Shown here piece after piece: positions 59,625 through 64,000 of a stretch of 64,000 nt of DNA. Source of the stretch: Bufo bufo (Eukaryota > Chordata > Amphibia > Anura > Bufonidae). The stretch covers positions 784,678,772 through 784,742,771 of the forward strand of contig NC_053389.1 of NCBI RefSeq assembly GCF_905171765.1, written 5' to 3'. Both the position numbers and the translations under genes were made by a program. A model generated the notes under the pieces. It made no database searches. It was not told where the DNA came from and worked only from the letters and a program-made list of their open reading frames with translations. Numbering within the stretch: the stretch's first letter is position 1; every line of letters begins with the position of its first letter.

Positions 59625-62600
59625 CTAATCTGCACAAGGGATGGACAGGTCCTGTGGGATCCATGCCTGGTTCATTTTTATGAACGTCAGCTTGTCCACA
59701 TTGGCTGTAGACAGGCGGCTGCGTTTGTCTGTAATGACGCCCCCTGCCGTGCTGAATGCACGTTCAGACAAAACGCTGGCCGCCGGGCAGGCCAGCACCT
59801 CCAAGGCATAAAAGGCTAGCTCTGGCCACGTGGACAATTTGGAGACCCAGAAGTTGAATGGGGCCGAACCATCAGTCAGTACGTGGAGGGGTGTGCACAG
59901 GTACTGTTCCAACATGTTATTGAAATGTTGCCTCCTGCTAACACGTTCCGTATCAGGTGGTGGTGCAGTTAGCTGTGGCGTGGTGACAAAACTTTTCCAC
60001 ATCTCTGCCATGCTAACCCTGCCCTCAGAGGAGCTGGCCGTGACACAGCTGCGTTGGCGACCTCTTGCTCCTCCTTTGCCTTCGCCTTGGGCTTCCACTT
60101 GTTCCCCTGTGACATTTGGGAATGCTCTCAGTAGCGCATCTACCAACGTGCGCTTGTACTCGCGCATCTTACTATCACGCTCCAGTGCATGAAGTAAGGT
60201 GGGCACATTTTCTTTGTACCGTGGATCCAGCAGGGTGGCAACCCAGTAGTCCGCACACGTTAAAATGTGGGCAACTCTGCTGTCGTTGCGCAGGCACTGC
60301 AGCATGTAGTCGCTCATGTGTGCCAGGCTGCCCAGAGGTAAGGACAAGCTGTCCTCTGTGGGAGGCGTATCGTCATCGTCCTGCGTTTCTCCCCAGCCAC
60401 GCACCAGTGATGGGCCTGAGCTGCGTTGGGTGCCAGCCCGCTGTGAACATGCTTCATCCTCATCCTCCTCCACCTCCTTCTCATCCTCGTCCTCCTCGTC
60501 CTCCAGTAGTGGGCCCTGTCTGGCCACATTTGTACCTGGCCTCTGCTGTTGCAAAAAACCTCCCTCTGAGTCACTTCGAAGAGACTGGCCTGAAAGCGCT
60601 AAAAATGACCCCTCTTCCTCCTCCTCCTCCTGGGCCACCTCCTCGTCCATCATCGCCCTAAGTGTTTTCTCAAGGAGACATAGAAGTGGTATTGTAACGC
60701 TGATAACGGCGTCATTGCCACTGGCCATGTTGGTGGAGTACTCGAAACAGCGCAACAGGGCACACAGGTCTCGCATGGAGGCCCAGTCATTGGTGGTGAA
60801 GTGGTGCTGTTCCGCAGTGCGACTGACCCGTGCGTGGTGCAGCTGAAACTCCACTATGTCTGTCCATCATGTGCAAGGTGGAGTTCCACCTGGTGGGCAC
60901 GTCGCATATGAGGCGGTGAGCGGGAAGGCCGAAGTTACGCTGTAGCGCAGACAGGCGAGCAGCGGCAGGATGTGAACGCCGGAAGCGCGAACAGACGGCC
61001 CGCACTTTATGCAGCAGCTCTGACATGTCGGGGTAGTTGTGAATGAACTTCTGCACCACCAAATTCAGCACATGCGCCAGGCAAGGGATGTGCGTCAAAC
61101 CGGCTAGTCCCAGAGCTGCAACGAGATTTCGCCCATTATCGCACACCACCAGGCCGGGCTTGAGGCTCACCGCCAGCAACCGCTCGTCGGTGCGTTGTTC
61201 TATACCCCCCCACAACTCCTGTGCGGTGTGTGGCCTGTCCCCCAAACATATGAGTTTCAGAACGGCCTGCTGACGTTTACCCCGGGCTGTGCTGAAGTTG
61301 GTGGTGAAGGTGTGTGGCTGACTGGATGAGCAGGTGGAAGAAGAGGAGGAGGAAGCTGAGTAGGAGGAGGAGGAGACAGGAGGCAAAGAATGTTGCCCTG
61401 CGATCCTTGGCGGCGGAAGGACGTGCGCCAAACAGCTCTCCGCCTGGGGCCCAGCCGCCACTACATTTACCCAGTGTGCAGTAGGGAGATATAGCGTCCC
61501 TGGCCGTGCTTACTGGTCCACGTATCTGTGGTTAGGTGGACCTTGCCACAGATGGCGTTGCGCAGTGCACACTTGATTTTATCGGATACTTGGTTGTGCA
61601 TGGAAGGCACGGCTCTCTTGGAGAAGTAGTGCCGGCTGGGAACAACATACTGTGGGACAGCAAGCGACATGAGCTGTTTGAAGCTGTGTGTGTCCACCAG
61701 CCTAAATGACAGCATTTCATAGGCCAGTAGTTTAGAAATGCTGGCATTCAGGGCCAGGGATCGAGGGTGGCTAGGTGGGAATTTACGCTTTCTCTCAAAT
61801 GTTTGTGAGATGGAGAGCTGAACGCTGCCGTGTGACATGGTTGAGATGCTTGGTGACGCAGGTGGTGGTGTTGGTGGTGCATCCCATGTTTGCTGGGCGG
61901 CAGGTGCCAACGTTCCTCCAGAGGCGGAGGAAGATGCTGAGGCGGCGGCAGCAGCAGAAGAGGCCGAGGCGGCAGCAGCAGAAGAGGTAGCAGGGGGAGC
62001 CTGAGTGACTTCCTTGTTTTTAAGGTGTTTACTCCACTGCAGTTCATGCTTTGCATGCAGGTGCCTGGTCATGCAGGTTGTGCTAAGGTTCAGAACGTTA
62101 ATGCCTCGCTTCAGGCTCTGATGGCACAGCGTGCAAACCACTCGGGTCTTGTCGTCAGCACATTGTTTGAAGAAGTGCCATGCCAGGGAACTCCTTGAAG
62201 CTGCCTTTGGGGTGCTCGGTCCCAGATGGCGGCGGTCAGTAGCAGGCGGAGTCTCTTGGCGGCGGGTGTTCTGATTTTGCCCACTGCTCCCTCTTTTGCT
62301 ACGCTGTTGGCTCGGTCTCACCACTGCCTCTTCCTCTGAACTGTGAAAGTCAGTGGCACGACCTTCATTCCATGTGGGGTCTAGGACCTCATCGTCCCCT
62401 GCATCGTCTTCCACCCAGTCTTGATCCCTGACCTCCTGTTCAGTCTGCACACTGCAGAAAGACGCAGCAGTTGGCACCTGTGTTTCGTCATCATCAGAGA
62501 CGTGCTGAGGTGGTATTCCCATGTCCTCATCATCAGGAAACATAAGTGGTTGTGCGTTAGTGCATTCTATCTCTTCCACCCCTGGGGAAGGGCTAGGTGG

Positions 62601-63008
62601 ATGCCCTTGGGAAACCCTGGCAGCAGAGTCTTCAAACAGCATAAGAGACTGCTGCATAACTTGAGGCTCAGACAGTTTCCCTGATATGCATGGGGGTGAT
62701 GTGACAGACTGATGGGCTTGGTTTTCATGCGCCATCTGTGCGCTTTCTGCAGAAGACTGGGTGGGAGATAATGTGATGTCGGCCACCCAATTGAATAATG
62801 CCTGTACCTGCTCAGGCCTTACCATCCTTAGAACGGCATTGGGCTCCACCAAATATGGCTGTAAATTCTGGCGGCTACTGGGACCTGAGGTAGTTGGTAC
62901 ACTAGGACGTGTGGCTGTGGCAGAACGGCCACGTCCTCTCCGAGCACCAGAGGGTCCACTAACACCACCACAACCATGTCCGCGTCCCTTACTAGATGTT
63001 TTCCTCAT
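59625..63008 (-). pseudogene. hAT transposase (ZBED-like), nearly complete, two frameshifts
   Basis: The start is the ATG of MRKTSSKGRG at 63008, followed by a Gly/Arg-rich tail. The BED zinc finger is SLAWHFFKQC with CTLC and HLHAKH (about 62060-62190). The catalytic core begins KVHLTTDTWTSKHGQGRY. A one-base loss near 61486 shifts frame, and the core resumes with VNVVAAG, CDNGRNLVAA, CLAHVLNLVVQ and TRWNSTLHMMDR. A second deletion near 60857 shifts frame before IVEFQLHHARVSRTAEQ. The C-terminal part has an acidic stretch and the dimerisation domain (LACPAASVLSERAFSTAGG, KLTFIKMN). Catalytic-type aspartates are retained, unlike the copy at 36748. Full length would be about 1,120 residues. 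Damage is light, so the copy is fairly young. Confidence 0.9.
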
Positions 63009-63109
63009 TGTTACCGTTCGCCACAATAAGAAAAATATTATTCGGGCCAATGTATTGAATTCAAATTCAGGCCTTTTTTTACAGACACCTAACACTATCT
63101 GGCTATCTA

Positions 63110-64000
63110 TTTAGGTACCGTATTACACTAATACAGGCACACCAGTAATGACAGATTTAGCTGAATATAAATTTGAAGGCCTATTATTTAGGCACTGGGT
63201 GACAGGTATACGTTTACGGACAGAATTAGACTTGGATCTGCACTGTAGCGTGTGTGTGAAGTTCTTGAGAATTACCCTATCTGCACCTTGAATCTAATAT
63301 ACCCTTTTAGGGATAGATTTAAAGTAGGCCTGATACAGCAGAAACCAGTAATTTTGAGAATTGCAAAATTGGGAATTGTATTTCAACCCAGAACAAAAAC
63401 TGTGCTTTGACGGACACTAAATAACTTGACCAGCTAAAACAGTAATGACAGATTTGGATGAATATAAATGTGAGGCCTATTTTTTAGGCGCTGGGTGACA
63501 GGTATACGTTTAATCACAGAATTAGACTTGGATCTGCACTGTAGCGTGTGTGTGAAGTTTCTGAGAATTACCCTATCAGCACCTTGAATCTAATATACCC
63601 TTTTAGGGATAGATTTAAAGTAGGCCTGATACAGCAGAAACCACTAATTTTGAGAATTGCAAAATTGGGAATTGTATTTCAACCAAGAACAAAAACTGTG
63701 CTTTGACGGACACTAAATAACTTGACCAGCTAAAACAGTAATGACAGATTTGGATGAATATAAATGTGAGGCCTATTTTTTAGCAAAATTGGGAATTGTA
63801 TTTCAACCAAGAACAAAAACTGTGCTTTGACGGACACTAAATAACTTGACCAGCTAAAACAGTAATGACAGATTAGGATGAATATAAATGTGAGGCCTAT
63901 TTTTTAGGCGCTGGGGGACAGGTATACGTTTAATCACAGAATTAGACTTGGATCTGCACTGTAGCGTGTGTGTGAAGTTCTTGAGAATTACCCTATCAGC
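63110..64000. repeat. 296-bp tandem repeat in the hAT leader, at least 3 copies
   Basis: GGGTGACAGGTATACGTTTA and GATCTGCACTGTAGCGTGTG recur 296 bp apart (from 63191 and 63487). A shortened monomer of about 124 bp follows (63783-63906), then another full monomer running past the window end. Noncoding. Confidence 0.9.

Larger units (their letters stand above)
58104..64000 (-). mobile_element. Second large hAT transposon (right end beyond window)
   Basis: The end TAGAGTTGAGCGAAC at 58104-58118 is followed by a CGAAC/TTCGGG-dense subterminal region to about 58220. It is inserted at CTTGGGGC in the inverted-module element, an 8-bp target to be checked at the other end. Order on the minus strand: 296-bp tandem repeats, transposase, short 3' region (59511-59624), 143-bp tandem repeats, 3' end. 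58221-58383 is noncoding. Confidence 0.88.

Noticed and set aside
60116..60846. Plus-strand frames of about 180 aa opposite the hAT transposase
   Set aside because: Antisense shadows of the acidic Glu/Asp stretch, giving Ser/Pro-rich low-complexity peptides.

Overview
This is vertebrate nuclear DNA, most likely from an anuran amphibian. It has no bacterial signals: genes carry introns with GT-AG borders, tRNA genes have internal A and B boxes with T-run terminators, and most of the sequence is repeats. The hAT, PIF/Harbinger, L1-type and TTAA-targeting elements, and their style (CGAAC-rich hAT ends, a Harbinger end starting GGCCTCATGC), resemble frog and toad genomes. That species-level placement is inference; no search was run.

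Positions 1-33659 are a tandem array of a unit of about 2,055 bp. Each unit carries two plus-strand valine tRNA genes 469 bp apart: first anticodon CAC, then anticodon AAC. Units are almost identical in the centre and more diverged toward the right edge. The array holds 33 tRNA genes: 17 at the CAC locus and 16 at the AAC locus. One AAC-locus gene (30809) has switched its anticodon to CAC. One unit carries a 757-bp partial duplication (11352-12108) that adds a CAC gene and removes an AAC gene. A 200-N gap at 31240-31439 stands where only about 86 bp are expected, so the array length is not reliable. The 2-kb spacer has no convincing protein gene, but each unit repeats a CRE-like, CCAAT-like and TATA-like cluster upstream of Val-CAC.

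From 33660 the array is broken up by nested transposons, with two decayed array fragments surviving at 44432-44879 and 50739-52013. (1) A fragment of an older hAT element (33660-34093 and 44298-44431) is split by a second hAT element (34102-44289) with a perfect 8-bp target duplication. That second element carries a frameshifted transposase, a 181-bp tandem array on its 3' side and about 30 copies of a 131-bp minisatellite on its 5' side. (2) A PIF/Harbinger element (44880-50738) carries a two-exon HARBI1-like transposase with an unbroken reading frame of 408 codons, and a convergent three-exon MADF-domain gene with one in-frame stop. Its right terminal inverted repeat is missing. (3) A minus-strand L1-type LINE (52014-55882) has one frameshift and two stops. 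It was entered at a TTAA site by a DNA element made of alternating inverted modules (55883-58103). That element was in turn entered by another hAT element (58104 to the window end), whose transposase has two frameshifts and is flanked by 143-bp and 296-bp tandem repeats.

The one clear host gene set is the valine tRNA array. The Harbinger transposase and its MADF partner would work together in transposition, but the MADF stop and the missing right end suggest this copy cannot move by itself. No known protein-coding host gene was found.
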